A stretch of DNA of 48,816 nucleotides from an uncultured Sphingomonas sp. (GCF_934560975.1 NZ_CAKTFO010000021.1:1-48816), one strand, 5' to 3'. Shown: positions 16,887 to 27,000, numbered from the stretch's first letter. Notes: a model not told the origin generated them from the letters alone. Made by a program: numbers and translations.

Positions 16887-17912
16887 ATGTCCGACGCCGA
16901 CCGCCTGCTCTCCCCCGCCCGCTCGCCCGAAGATACCGATGCGGCGCTGCGCCCCAAATCGCTCGACGAATTCGTCGGCCAACAGGCCGCGCGCGACAAT
17001 CTGCGCGTCTTCATCCATGCGGCGAAGGCGCGGGGCGAATCGCTCGACCATGTGCTGTTCTTCGGCCCGCCCGGCCTCGGCAAGACGACTTTGGCGCAGA
17101 TCGTCGCGCGCGAGATGGGCGTGGGCTTCCGCGCCACATCGGGCCCGGTGATCGCCAAGTCGGGCGATTTGGCAGCCTTGCTCACCAACCTTGAGGAAGG
17201 CGACGTCCTGTTCGTGGACGAAATCCATCGCCTGGCGCCCGCGGTGGAGGAAATCCTCTACCCGGCGATGGAGGACCGCGCGCTCGACATCATGATCGGC
17301 GAAGGCCCGTCCGCCCGCAGCGTCCGCATCGACCTGCCGCGCTTCACCCTGGTCGGCGCCACTACCCGCCAGGGATTGCTGACCACGCCGCTGCGCGATC
17401 GCTTCGGCATCCCCGTGCGGCTGCAATTCTACACGGTGGAGGAACTGGAGCGCGTCGTGTCGCGCGCCGCCCGCCTGCTCGGCCTGCCGATCACGCGGGA
17501 TGGCGCGACCGAGGTCGCCCGCCGCTCCCGCGGAACCCCGCGCATCGCCGGCCGCCTGCTCCGCCGGGTACGCGACTTCGCCCATGCCGCCGGCCATGAG
17601 CAGGTCGACGCCAAGGCAGCGGATGGCGCGCTCAACCGGCTGGAGGTGGACGCGCTGGGCCTGGACGCGATGGACCGGCGCTACCTCCACATGATCGCGG
17701 ACATCTACCAGGGCGGTCCCGTCGGCGTGGAAACCCTCGCCGCCGGGCTCAGCGAACCGCGCGACACGATCGAGGAGGTGATCGAACCCTATTTGATTCA
17801 GCTCGGCCTGGTCGCCCGCACCGCGCGCGGCCGCTGTCTCAACGGACGCGGCTGGACCCATCTCGGCCTGCCGCAGCCGAGCGGCACCCAGAACGGACTG
17901 TTCGAGGGCTGA
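16887..17912 (+). CDS. ruvB: Holliday junction branch migration ATPase RuvB
   Basis: A 341-residue AAA+ motor that drives branch migration with RuvA. Visible are Walker A GPPGLGKT, Walker B VDEIH, the sensor/arginine-finger segment GATTRQGLLTTPLRDRFG, and the winged-helix C-terminus (QGGPVGVETLAAGLSEPRDTIEEVIEPYLIQ, then RGRCLN). The ATG at 16887 is preceded by CGGAG at good spacing; an in-frame ATG at 16866 is less likely. A 215-base gap with a hairpin separates it from ruvA, so it may have its own promoter. Confidence 0.96.
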   Translation: MSDADRLLSPARSPEDTDAALRPKSLDEFVGQQAARDNLRVFIHAAKARGESLDHVLFFGPPGLGKTTLAQIVAREMGVGFRATSGPVIAKSGDLAALLTNLEEGDVLFVDEIHRLAPAVEEILYPAMEDRALDIMIGEGPSARSVRIDLPRFTLVGATTRQGLLTTPLRDRFGIPVRLQFYTVEELERVVSRAARLLGLPITRDGATEVARRSRGTPRIAGRLLRRVRDFAHAAGHEQVDAKAADGALNRLEVDALGLDAMDRRYLHMIADIYQGGPVGVETLAAGLSEPRDTIEEVIEPYLIQLGLVARTARGRCLNGRGWTHLGLPQPSGTQNGLFEG

Positions 17913-17923
17913 GGCCGGCCACC

Positions 17924-19207
17924 TCAGCCGTTCACCGCGCCCACATCAAGGCCCTGTTCGTCGGCGGTGCGATAGAAAGCGCGGATCATCGCCCGCTCCG
18001 CCTCGCTCAGATACGGGTTCCAGGTGTCGAAGATCAGCACCACGCGCAGACGGTCGCTGTCGTTCCACGCTTCATGGTCGATCGTGTCGTCGAACGCCCA
18101 TGCCTTCCCTTCCCGCCAATGGCGCGTTTCGCCGCCGACGCGGAACCGGCATCCGTCCGGCACGATCAGCGGCAGGTGGATGATGGTCCGCGCATTGGTG
18201 ACGCCGGTATGCGCCGGCAGGTGCGCGCCGGGCTGGAGCAAGGAGAAGAAGATGGTCGGCGCACGCCCCGGTATGTCGATCAGCGGCAGTGCCTCCGCTG
18301 CCGCTGCCGTTTCGGGACAGCGGGCGCAGGCGGCATCGTCTCGGTTGCCGTTCCGCCACAGGTGAAAGGCGCCCCAGTCCAGCTTGTTGTCCAGCGCGGA
18401 CCATTTGTTGGGCGGCGTGCCGGCAGCCATGGAGACATAAGGCAGGATGCCCGGCTGATCCGTCGCCATCAACGACTCGAACTCGCGACGGATCGCGTCG
18501 GTGCGCCCCTCGATGGCCGCCAGCCAGGGGAAATGATGCCGCTCGAAATATTCCTCGGCGGGGAGGAACGGGACGTGCAGGCCATGGCACTGATTGGCGT
18601 AGATCTGCCTGCGCCCCAGCATATGGTCGATGCTGGCATCCACCCGCCGGCGCTCGCCGGGGGCAAGGCCCGCCCGCGTCGCGTCCAGGCCCTGGTCGAT
18701 GGCCGACGCGAACGCCGCCTTGTGGGCCACCACGAATGCGCGCGCCTGCGCCAGCATGTCCTCGATCGCGGACGTGCGCGGCTCCACCATCGGCGCGATC
18801 GCCAGCACGCCGCTCCAGCGCTCGGCCGCATCAGCCGCCTCGCCCCGACGCTGATGCAATTCCGCGAGCCTGACCAACGCCAGGAAGTGGCGCTGGTCGA
18901 TCGCGAGCGCCCCTTCCAGCGCAGCCCGCTCGGCGGCATCGTCCGCCAGCGCGCGATGGGCGCGCGCCAGGTTCAGCCATAGTTCGGGCGCATGCCCGTC
19001 GGCCGTGATCGCGCGCTGGAACAGGGCGGCGGCGGCGGCCGCATCCCCCGAGCCGAGCGCCTGCACCCCCAGCCCGTTCAGGGCCAGCGGATGATCCCCG
19101 CCTTGGTCCACCACTTCCCGGAACAGGCGGTTTGCTTCGTCCCGCCGCCCGCTCTGTTGGGCCTGCCGCGCCGCAAACAGCCGCTGTTCCACCGCAACCT
19201 GATCCAT
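17924..19207 (-). CDS. TPR protein with aspartyl/asparaginyl beta-hydroxylase domain (paralogue 1)
   Basis: A 427-residue protein. Residues about 5-150 are TPR-like helical repeats (ANRLFREVVDQGGDHPLALNGLGVQALGSGD and following). From about 225 is an Asp_Arg_Hydrox domain, a 2-oxoglutarate/Fe(II) oxygenase fold. The Fe-binding dyad is H333 (in PAHTG) and H378 (in DHEAWN), with R388 placed to bind 2-oxoglutarate. The third ligand is replaced by Gly, as in animal AspH. No signal peptide is seen, so it should act in the cytoplasm. Substrates in the family include protein Asp/Asn and lipid acyl chains. The start could also be ATG at 19219. It is divergent from the gene at 19273, 65 bases away. 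Confidence 0.8.
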   Translation of the reverse strand: MDQVAVEQRLFAARQAQQSGRRDEANRLFREVVDQGGDHPLALNGLGVQALGSGDAAAAAALFQRAITADGHAPELWLNLARAHRALADDAAERAALEGALAIDQRHFLALVRLAELHQRRGEAADAAERWSGVLAIAPMVEPRTSAIEDMLAQARAFVVAHKAAFASAIDQGLDATRAGLAPGERRRVDASIDHMLGRRQIYANQCHGLHVPFLPAEEYFERHHFPWLAAIEGRTDAIRREFESLMATDQPGILPYVSMAAGTPPNKWSALDNKLDWGAFHLWRNGNRDDAACARCPETAAAAEALPLIDIPGRAPTIFFSLLQPGAHLPAHTGVTNARTIIHLPLIVPDGCRFRVGGETRHWREGKAWAFDDTIDHEAWNDSDRLRVVLIFDTWNPYLSEAERAMIRAFYRTADEQGLDVGAVNG

Positions 19208-19272
19208 GCCCCCCGACATACTCCGCGCAAGATAAGTGGACGAATCGCCCCCGTCCCCGTCAAACATGACCG

Positions 19273-20343
19273 ATGCACAGCAGGCGTGACATCGAAAACT
19301 TGCCCGCACCCGGATCGATCGCGGACGCGGCCGGCAATGCGGCATGGCTGGCGCACCGTTATGATCCGGGCGAGGATGCGGTCCATTTCCTGCCGGTGCC
19401 CCGCGCCGTGCACCGCACGGCAACCTTCCTCACCGACGAATATCTCGGCACCGACCGGACGCCGCTGGTGGTGCGCAGGACGGATGCGATGGCGGCGGCC
19501 GCCCCGCCCGCGCCGATCCACTTCATCTTCCACTCGGCCTTCTGCTGCTCCACCCTGCTGGCGCGCGCCTTCGACCGGCCGGGCTGGGCGATGGGCCTCA
19601 AGGAGCCGGTGATCCTGAACGACATGGTCGGCTGGCGACGGCGCGGCGATCCCGGCCCGGACATGGCCACCGTGCTGAACGATGTGCTCGGCCTGCTCGC
19701 CCGCCCGTTCGGCCCAGGCGAGGCGGTGGTGGTCAAACCGTCCAACATCGTCAACGGCCTGGCTGCCGCCATGTTGACGCTGCGGCCCCAATCGTCGGCA
19801 CTGCTGCTCCACGCCCCGTTGCGCGTGTTCCTGGCGTCGGTGGCCAAGAAGGATCTGGACGGACGATTGTGGGTCCGCACCTTGCTGTTGGGTCTGCTGG
19901 ACGACAATCTGGTCGATCTGGGCTTCTCGACGCGCGACTATCTCGGCCTCAGCGATCTTCAGGCGGCGGCGGTCGGGTGGCTGGCACAACAGGCGTTGTT
20001 CCACCGGCTCGTCGCGCAATTCGGCGGCGGGCGCGTCCGAACCCTGGACAGCGAAACGCTGACCCGCAATCCCCTGGCGGCGATGCGATCGCTGGCGGCA
20101 TTGTTCCGGCTGCCTGTGACCGAAGCCGATCTCAGCGAGATCGTCGACGGGCCGGCCTTCACCCGCCATTCCAAGATCGACGCCGGCTTCGCCGTGGCCG
20201 ACCGCCAGCAGGAACATCGCACGGCCGTCGAAACGCACATGGACGAGATCAACAAAGTCGCGCACTGGGCCGAAATCGTGGCCCGCAATGCAGGCGTCTC
20301 GCTGTCATCCGCCGCGCCGCTGTTCGAAGGGACCCATCCATGA
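19273..20343 (+). CDS. sulfotransferase-like P-loop protein (atypical)
   Basis: A 356-residue soluble protein. Near residue 85 it has the motif FIFHSAFCCSTLLARAFD, which sits where sulfotransferases carry the PAPS-binding 5'-phosphosulfate loop (PRSGTT); the ST and following hydrophobics are kept, the rest differs. A second segment resembles the 3'-phosphate region (LLLHAPLRVFLASVAKK). The C-terminal part has RTLDSETLTRNPLAAMRSLAALFRLP, like the end of sulfotransferase folds, and HSKIDAGF. Activity is unproven. Its stop overlaps the start of the next TPR-hydroxylase (ATGA), so the two are co-translated. A homologue lies at 27569-28537. Confidence 0.65.
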   Translation: MHSRRDIENLPAPGSIADAAGNAAWLAHRYDPGEDAVHFLPVPRAVHRTATFLTDEYLGTDRTPLVVRRTDAMAAAAPPAPIHFIFHSAFCCSTLLARAFDRPGWAMGLKEPVILNDMVGWRRRGDPGPDMATVLNDVLGLLARPFGPGEAVVVKPSNIVNGLAAAMLTLRPQSSALLLHAPLRVFLASVAKKDLDGRLWVRTLLLGLLDDNLVDLGFSTRDYLGLSDLQAAAVGWLAQQALFHRLVAQFGGGRVRTLDSETLTRNPLAAMRSLAALFRLPVTEADLSEIVDGPAFTRHSKIDAGFAVADRQQEHRTAVETHMDEINKVAHWAEIVARNAGVSLSSAAPLFEGTHP

Positions 20344-21512
20344 CGCTCGACCTTCAGGCGATTGCCGACAATGGCGTGGCGGCGTTGCGGCGCGGCGATG
20401 CGCGCACCGCCCGTGACGCGTTCGACCGCCTCGACAAGGCCGGGCGCGGGTCGCACCAGCTCCGCTTGCTGCTTGCCCAGGCCTGTTTCCTGCTGGACGA
20501 TCGCGACCATGCGCATCGGGCGCTGGACCGCGTGCTGGCGGAGGAGCCGGCCAACCTTTACGCCTTGATCATGCGCGGCGACCTGATCGCGCGCGCCGGC
20601 GATCCGCGCGCCGCCGTCAGCTGGTATCAGGCCGCCCTAACGCAGGCGCCCCGCGCCGGTCCGCTGCCGCAGGACCTGATCGTCGCCCTGGATCGTGTCC
20701 AGCGGGCCGTGGGACAGATCGGAACCGCCTTTCAAGGGCATCTCGACCAGCAGTTAAAGGATCTGGGAATAGCGCCCGACGATGTGGGGCCGCGTTTCAC
20801 CGAGGCGCTCGACATCCTCTCTGGCCGGGCGGAGGTGCAGCTGCAGCAACCGACCAACTTCTACTATCCGGGGTTGGCGCAACGGCCCTTTTTCGAGCGG
20901 GAGGAGTTTGAGTGGGTCAGCGCGCTTGAGGAGGCCGCGCCGTCGATCCGCGCCGAATTGCAGGACGTGCTCGCCCGCGAGGATGCGCTGACGCCCTATG
21001 TCGCGGCCGAGCCCGACCGGCCGAGCAAGAAGCACCCCCTGATCGGTGACATCAGGTGGAGCGCGTTCCACCTGATCGTCCAGGGACGCCCGGTGACGGC
21101 CAATGCCGACCTTTGCCCCGTCACCCTGACTACGCTCGAACGCCTGCCGCTCGCCCGGATCGACGGCCATTCGCCCATGGCGCTGTTTTCGGTGCTGCGT
21201 CCCGGCACCCACATTCCGCCCCATCACGGCATGCTCAACACGCGCCTGATCTGTCACCTGCCCCTGATCGTGCCGCCGGGATGCCGCCTGCGGGTCGGCA
21301 ACCGGACGCGACCGGTCGAGCAGGACCGGGTGATGATCTTCGACGATTCGATCGAACATGAAGCGTGGAACGACGGCAATGCCACGCGCGTGGTGCTGCT
21401 GTTCGAAATCTGGCGCCCTGACCTCACCGCACGCGAGCAGGCCGGCATCAGCGCGCTGTTCCGATCGATCGGGCTGTATTCCTCACCCGCCGTCGATCAG
21501 GCCGGGGCCTGA
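20340..21512 (+). CDS. TPR protein with aspartyl/asparaginyl beta-hydroxylase domain (paralogue 2)
   Basis: A 390-residue paralogue of the product of 17924-19207, with the same layout: TPR-like helices at about 5-115 (NLYALIMRGDLIARAGDPRA) and an Asp_Arg_Hydrox domain from about 185. Fe ligands are H295 (PPHHG) and H340 (EHEAWND), with R350 for 2-oxoglutarate; Gly again stands at the third-ligand position. The shared blocks are HLPLIVPxGCRxRVG and IFDDSIEHEAWN. The ATG at 20340 overlaps the preceding stop, which fixes the start despite an open frame further upstream. No export signal is seen. Confidence 0.82.
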   Translation: MTLDLQAIADNGVAALRRGDARTARDAFDRLDKAGRGSHQLRLLLAQACFLLDDRDHAHRALDRVLAEEPANLYALIMRGDLIARAGDPRAAVSWYQAALTQAPRAGPLPQDLIVALDRVQRAVGQIGTAFQGHLDQQLKDLGIAPDDVGPRFTEALDILSGRAEVQLQQPTNFYYPGLAQRPFFEREEFEWVSALEEAAPSIRAELQDVLAREDALTPYVAAEPDRPSKKHPLIGDIRWSAFHLIVQGRPVTANADLCPVTLTTLERLPLARIDGHSPMALFSVLRPGTHIPPHHGMLNTRLICHLPLIVPPGCRLRVGNRTRPVEQDRVMIFDDSIEHEAWNDGNATRVVLLFEIWRPDLTAREQAGISALFRSIGLYSSPAVDQAGA

Positions 21513-21543
21513 TCGCGCGGCAGGCGTGTCCGCGGAGCCTTGC

Positions 21544-21804
21544 TCAGCAAGCGCCGCCATTGGGCTGGAACGGACAGGAACTCGTGCCGTTGCGGGCCTG
21601 AACGTTCAGCCTTTCCGCTTCCCACTCCCGCTTGGTCTTGCAGGTGCGATAGCTCTTCACCAGCGACCCGGTTTCGGTGAAACGCTTGCAGATCACCTTG
21701 TCCTGATTGTCGGTCGCGCGTTCGCTGGCATCACGCTTGGGCGGAGCCGCCACCGCCGACGTCATGGCCAGCATGCAGGCGACAGGAAAGATCAGGCGCA
21801 GCAT
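21544..21804 (-). CDS. small secreted protein with four cysteines
   Basis: An 86-residue protein with a signal peptide (LRLIFPVACMLAMTSAVAA, likely cut after AVAA). The mature part of about 65 residues is highly charged and contains ICKRFTETGSLVKSYRTCKTKREWE and ends with SCPFQPNGGAC: four cysteines that could form two disulfides. The ICKR...TGS...CKT..EW pattern recurs in small periplasmic alphaproteobacterial proteins of unknown function. ATG at 21804 is preceded by AAGGGGG seven bases upstream. It lies inside the oxygenase/sulfotransferase cluster in the opposite direction to both neighbours. Confidence 0.7.
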   Translation of the reverse strand: MLRLIFPVACMLAMTSAVAAPPKRDASERATDNQDKVICKRFTETGSLVKSYRTCKTKREWEAERLNVQARNGTSSCPFQPNGGAC

Positions 21805-21886
21805 CAATCAACCCCCTTGAAATGCGGTTGCAGGATACGACAAACCTCGTCGCAAGGACAGAGCCAGACAAGACCGGATACAGCAC

Positions 21887-23524
21887 ATGCCGAACAAGCC
21901 CGTCGCCGCCCGCACGATAGATCCGACCATGCTGGCGCGGGTCGAACGCGCGCTGGCGGGCAACGACATCACCGGGGCGGCCGCGCTTGCGGAGACGTTG
22001 CTGGACAAGGGGCAGGTTCATCCGATGCTGCTCAACCTCGCGGCGTGGCGCCGGGAGGAAGCGGGTGATTATGCCGGCGCGCACCTCCTGCTGCGGCAGG
22101 CGCTGTCGCTCGCCCCCGGTGACGTGCTGGTGCTGGGCGCGATCGGAACGGTCCTGCGCAAGGAAGGCCGGGTGGAGGAGGCGCTGGAGGTGCTGGACCA
22201 GGTGGTCGCGGCAGAACCCCGCCATGCCGCTGCCTGGCTTGAGCGCGGCTATGCGCTGTCGGCGCTACGTTCGGACAAGCAGGCACAGACCAGTTACGAA
22301 CGCGCGGTTGCGATCGACACCCAGCTTGCACCGGCATGGGGCAAACTGGCCGATGCCGCCGCGAAGGCGGGCGACGCCGACCGGGGCCGGGCCTTGGCCG
22401 CGCGTGCCCTGGTCATCAACCCGGGCGAGCCCGCCGCCGTCTGTGCGCTGGCGACGATCGACCTGGAGGCGCGCGACGGTGCCGCCGCCGAGGCGCGCCT
22501 GCGCACGCTGCTGGACGCGGGAGTCAGCGGGGACGACCGCACCCGCTCCATGACCCTGCTGGGCGACGCGCTGGACCGGCAGGATCGCACGGCCGAGGCG
22601 TTCGCCGTCTATCGCGAGGCCCAGCACAATTTCCGGCTCCTCTACGCGCCGACCCTGGCGCCCACGGCGGAGCGGCCGTCTCATCGCCGCTTCGTCGAGC
22701 GGATCAGAGAACAGGTCCGCGCGTCCCCGGCCACACCGGCGCCGTCCGCCGAGCCCGTGCCCGGCGCGGCGGCACGCCACGTCTTTCTGCTGGGCTATCC
22801 CCGTTCCGGCACCACGCTGGTCGAAAACGTGCTGGCCAGCGCCCCCGACGTGGTCGCGCTGGAGGAGCGCGACACGCTGGCCGACACGGACGAGGTGCTG
22901 GTTCGCAACGATGGGACCATGCCGGATCTGGATGCGATCACCCCCTCGCTGCTGGCCGACCTGCGCGCAGGCTATTGGCGGCGGGTGCAGGCCATGGCGG
23001 GCGCGGTGGAGGGCAAGACCTTTGTCGACATGAACCCGTTCAACGGGATCAAGCTGCCGATCATCGCGCAACTGTTCCCCGACGCCCGCATCCTGATCAT
23101 GCGGCGGGATCCGCGCGACGTGGTGCTCAGCTGCTTCCGCATCAACTTCACCCCCAGCACCGCCGCCTGGTCGTTCAGCGACCTGGAGGAGACGGCGCGC
23201 CATTATGCCGCGCTGATGACCCTGACCGAGGCGTGTCGCGAACACCTCCCTCTCGCCTGTCACGAGGTCCGCTACGACCGTCTGGTGGTGGATTTCGAGG
23301 ATACCGTGCGCGCCATGGCCGACTTCATCGGCATCGCCTGGAACGAGGCGTTCCGGCGGTTCGATCGCACCGCCCAGACGCGCGGGGTGCGGACCGCGAG
23401 CGCCACGCAGGTCCGGCGCGGCCTCTATGACGGACGCGGGCAATGGCGGCGCTACGAGGCCGAACTCGCCCCCGCCTTGCCGATCCTGCAGCCATGGATC
23501 GAACGGTTCGGCTACCAGGCGTAA
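21887..23524 (+). CDS. TPR-repeat sulfotransferase
   Basis: A 545-residue protein. Residues about 10-265 are tandem TPR units (LLNLAAWRREEAGDYAGAHLLLRQALSLAP; AAWLERGYALSALRSDKQAQTSYERAV). From about 300 follows a sulfotransferase domain with a canonical 5'-phosphosulfate loop FLLGYPRSGTTLVENVLA and a canonical 3'-phosphate motif MRRDPRDVVLSCFR, both needed for PAPS binding. A family-typical RYDRLVVDFEDTVR segment follows. The C-terminus WRRYEAELAPALPILQPWIERFGY is typical of TPR-sulfotransferases. The acceptor is unknown; TPRs suggest a protein or peptide partner. No signal peptide, so cytoplasmic. Confidence 0.87.
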   Translation: MPNKPVAARTIDPTMLARVERALAGNDITGAAALAETLLDKGQVHPMLLNLAAWRREEAGDYAGAHLLLRQALSLAPGDVLVLGAIGTVLRKEGRVEEALEVLDQVVAAEPRHAAAWLERGYALSALRSDKQAQTSYERAVAIDTQLAPAWGKLADAAAKAGDADRGRALAARALVINPGEPAAVCALATIDLEARDGAAAEARLRTLLDAGVSGDDRTRSMTLLGDALDRQDRTAEAFAVYREAQHNFRLLYAPTLAPTAERPSHRRFVERIREQVRASPATPAPSAEPVPGAAARHVFLLGYPRSGTTLVENVLASAPDVVALEERDTLADTDEVLVRNDGTMPDLDAITPSLLADLRAGYWRRVQAMAGAVEGKTFVDMNPFNGIKLPIIAQLFPDARILIMRRDPRDVVLSCFRINFTPSTAAWSFSDLEETARHYAALMTLTEACREHLPLACHEVRYDRLVVDFEDTVRAMADFIGIAWNEAFRRFDRTAQTRGVRTASATQVRRGLYDGRGQWRRYEAELAPALPILQPWIERFGYQA

Positions 23525-24033
23525 TTCCAGCCGGACAACGCCCTGCCCCACTCCGTTCAGCTCGGCGGCTCGCTGGCTGAGCCGCAAGCGGCCTGGCGCG
23601 CGCATCTAGGCCCATCGTAGAGCCAGACGATACCGGCACGTCACGCAACCGGGGAGCCCTGGCGCGACGCCCTCACCCTGCCGCAACTGCTACGTCACCG
23701 ACATCCCGCACCCGCGCGCTCGCGATAGAACCGCCGTTCCCATGCCACGCGGCAGCGACCTTCGGCCAAGGAACGGCTCCACTCCAACGAGCTTACAGAC
23801 TCCATGAACTGAGGCTCACGGCTCTCGGAGGCGGATGTAGCGCGCAGGGCAAACCGGTTACACGGCCCCTTTTACCGAGGGCGGATCATCGCGTCACGCG
23901 TCCCGGCACGCAAGTCCGATGCAACCACATGTCGGAGGCCCCACCCCGCTCCCCGTGCGGGCCCCGGAGGAACGACAAAAAAGGGGGTGGACCTGAGTCC
24001 ACCCCCCTCTCTGCATGTTCAATCGATGTTCGA
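23525..24033. other. gap between convergent TPR-sulfotransferase and TonB receptor genes
   Basis: This stretch of 509 bases contains one strong terminator (23983-24006) at its right end. In the remaining 450 bases I find no gene, tRNA or repeat that I can support. It has few long open frames compared with coding DNA nearby and could hold a decayed gene or a small RNA. Confidence 0.4.
23977..24006 (-). terminator. intrinsic terminator of the TonB-dependent receptor gene
   Basis: A perfect 10-bp stem (GGGGGTGGAC/GTCCACCCCC) with a 4-base loop lies at 23983-24006. On the minus strand it is followed by six T (complement of 23977-23982). It is 27 bases after the receptor stop codon, the classical arrangement for Rho-independent termination. 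Confidence 0.9.
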
Positions 24034-27000
24034 TCAGAACTTGAAGCGGGCGCCCACCACGAAGCGGCGGCCGATCGCGTCGTAGGTCGACGGATAGGTG
24101 TTGCCGCTGTTGAAGGAGGTCGACCCGATCGTGCCGCCGACGATCGGCGGAGCCTTGTCGAACAGGTTGCTGACCGTCAGCGTCAGATCGACATTGTCGT
24201 TCACGCCGACACGCGTCGCCAGGTCGAAGTAATTGTAGGCCTTGATCCGGCCGAAATTGACTTCCTGACCCGCAAGCGCGCCAGTGGCGATCGTGCCCTG
24301 GAACGTGGTCGTGCCCGGCTCGGCCTTCATGCCGTCGATGTGGCGCCACAGCAGCGACACGTCGAGCGCCCCGAAGGTGAGCGTCGTACGCTGGTTCCAG
24401 GTGAACTCCGGCTGGAGCGAACCGGCCGAAGAGCTCGGACCGGCCGAACCCGGCGAACCGCAATTCTGGCTGTAGAAGCCGACGCAGCCGCGCGTATCGG
24501 TCGTCGGCAAGGCCAGACCGCCGCCGATCGTCGCACCGGCCGGAACCTGCGAGCCGGGGGTCAGCGCCTGGAACTTGGACCGGTTGGTCCAGTTGCCCTG
24601 GAAGCTGAGGTTCAGCTTCGCGAAGCCCAGGTCACGACGATAGTTGACGCCGAGGTCGATACCGTCCGTCATGATGTAGCCGGAGTTGCTCGCCGGGAAC
24701 AGCAGCCCCTGCGTCGACGCCGGATCGCCATCCAGGCCGCCCGTGACCGGGTTACGCCGGAAGAGCGAGCAGATTGGATTGCTGGTGCTGGCCGCGGTGA
24801 TGGCGGACGCATTCGAGTTACCGAAGCAGCCGGCGATCAGGTCGCCCGGGACCGGCTGCGAAATCGCATCCTTGATCGTGATGTTGTAATAATCGACCGT
24901 GATCGAGAGACCCGGCACGAAGTCGGGCTGCAGCACCACGCCGATCGTGTAGCTGTCCGACTTCTCCGGCCGCAGGTACGTGCCGCCGGAGACGGTCGTG
25001 TTGGCTTGGCCCGCGGTCGGGTTCTGGATCGCACCGATTGCCGATGCCGGCGCACCCTGCGCGAGACAGACGGCACGCAGCGCCGCATTGTCGGCCGGAC
25101 CGCGATACGTGGCCGTGGTACGGCACGGATCGGTCGCCAGGTTGGTCAGGACGGTGTTGATGGGCGAGAACAGCTCGGCGATGTTCGGCGCACGCACCGC
25201 ACGCTGGTAGTTGCCGCGCACCTTGACGCCGCCGACCGGTTCCCAGCTGCCGCCCGCCTTGTACGTCCAAGTGTCATACTTGGGCGAGCCGTCCGCGAAG
25301 ACCTTGTACGACGAGTAACGCAGGCCGGCTTCGACCGTCAGGCTCTCAAAGAAGGGCTTGTCCGAAACCAGCGGCGCGATGACTTCGCCGTAGCCTTCAT
25401 AGACTTCATACCCACCCGAGAAGGGCAGCACGGCGCCGCCGGCGCCACCGAGCTCACCCGGGGTGCGGGACAGTTCGTCGGCGAACTGCGACGCACGATA
25501 CTTGCGATACTCGGCGCCCGCCGCGAACCCGATCGGATCGGATGCGAAAGGCGAGGTCACGCCGAAGTCACCCGAAAGCAGCGCGCGGGCCTGCGCCAGC
25601 GAGGAGCTGTCCTGCGTGGTGGCCGCTGCCGTCAAATACGGGATCTGGTTCGGCGTGATGGAGCCGTTCCCACCGAAGATGTTGACAGGAACGCAGCCCG
25701 GGCCCGCATTGGTGCCGGCACCGCCAGCCGCCAGCGGCGGAAGCAGCGGGTTCGGATTGCCGACCGTCGGCGAAGCCGAAAGGCAGGTGTTCGGGTTGGT
25801 GGCGTAGAGCGAGGTGCGCAGACGCGAGATCAGCACATAACCCGACTGCGTCTGGCGGTTCTCAGACTCGCCGTAACCACCCGACAGATCCAGGCTGATG
25901 GAGTCGGTGATGCCGAGCTTCAGGCCGACGCGATAGTCGAAGATGTTGGTGACATATTCGGACTGACGCGGGCCGACTTCGGCGGTCCGGCGACCGATGG
26001 TCGTGGTGAAGGACCGGAAGTTAGGATCGTTCGGGTTGGTGGCAGTGGCCGCGGCGGCGCACTGCGCCGGGGTCAGCGTCTGGATGCCCGGCGTGCTGAA
26101 GTCGAAGTCGTTGTTCGCGCAGAACTGGTTGCGCGCGGCGGCCGGCAGATACGGATTGCTGACCGGGATCACCGCCAGCTGACCGAAGATGCCCGACGGC
26201 GCGATGATGGTGTTGACGCGGTTCTTGGAGAAAAGACCGCGCGTATAGACCTCGATATTGTCCGAGATCTCGTAATGGCCGGCACCGTAGATGTTGAACC
26301 GCTCGAACGGCGTCTGGAAGACGTTGTACGGGTTGAAGTTGAAGCCGTCGCGCGAACCGACATACGGCCGCAGCGTGCCCGTGTCCGGCACGATCGAATT
26401 GTAGGACGTCGGCAGCGTGAAGCGACCCGGAACCGTCGTGCCCGAACCGCCCTGGCCGCCCGAAGTCGACGTGTAGTTGTTCTGCGAAACCCGACGCGCA
26501 TCCTGATAGATCGGATCCGAGTTCTGGTAGCCGATCGAGAACACCGCATTGCCGCGGCCATCGTCGAAGTTGGCGCCGACCGTCACGTCGAGGCGGGTCG
26601 ACTCGCCGTCGCCGCGACCGGAGATACCCTCCGACGCGTTGACCTCGATGCCCGAGAAGTCGGAGCGGGTGATGAAGTTGATGACGCCCGACACCGCGTC
26701 CGCGCCATAGGTCGTCGCGGCGCCGCCGGTCAGCGTGTCGACACGCTCCACCAGCGAGAGCGGGATGTTGTTGAGGTCGACGCGGCCGACGGTGCTCGAC
26801 GGCGTGATGCGCGTGCCGTCCAGCAGGACCACGTTGCGGAAGTTGCCGAGGCCGCGAAGGTCGGCGAACGACGAACCGCCATTGCCGTTGTTCACCGCGG
26901 AGCCGATCGACGGCACCACGCCGGGCAGGTCGCGCAGCAGCTCTTCGGCGGTGTTGCGCTGACGCAGCTGGATTTCTTCCTGGCCGACCACGGAAACCGG

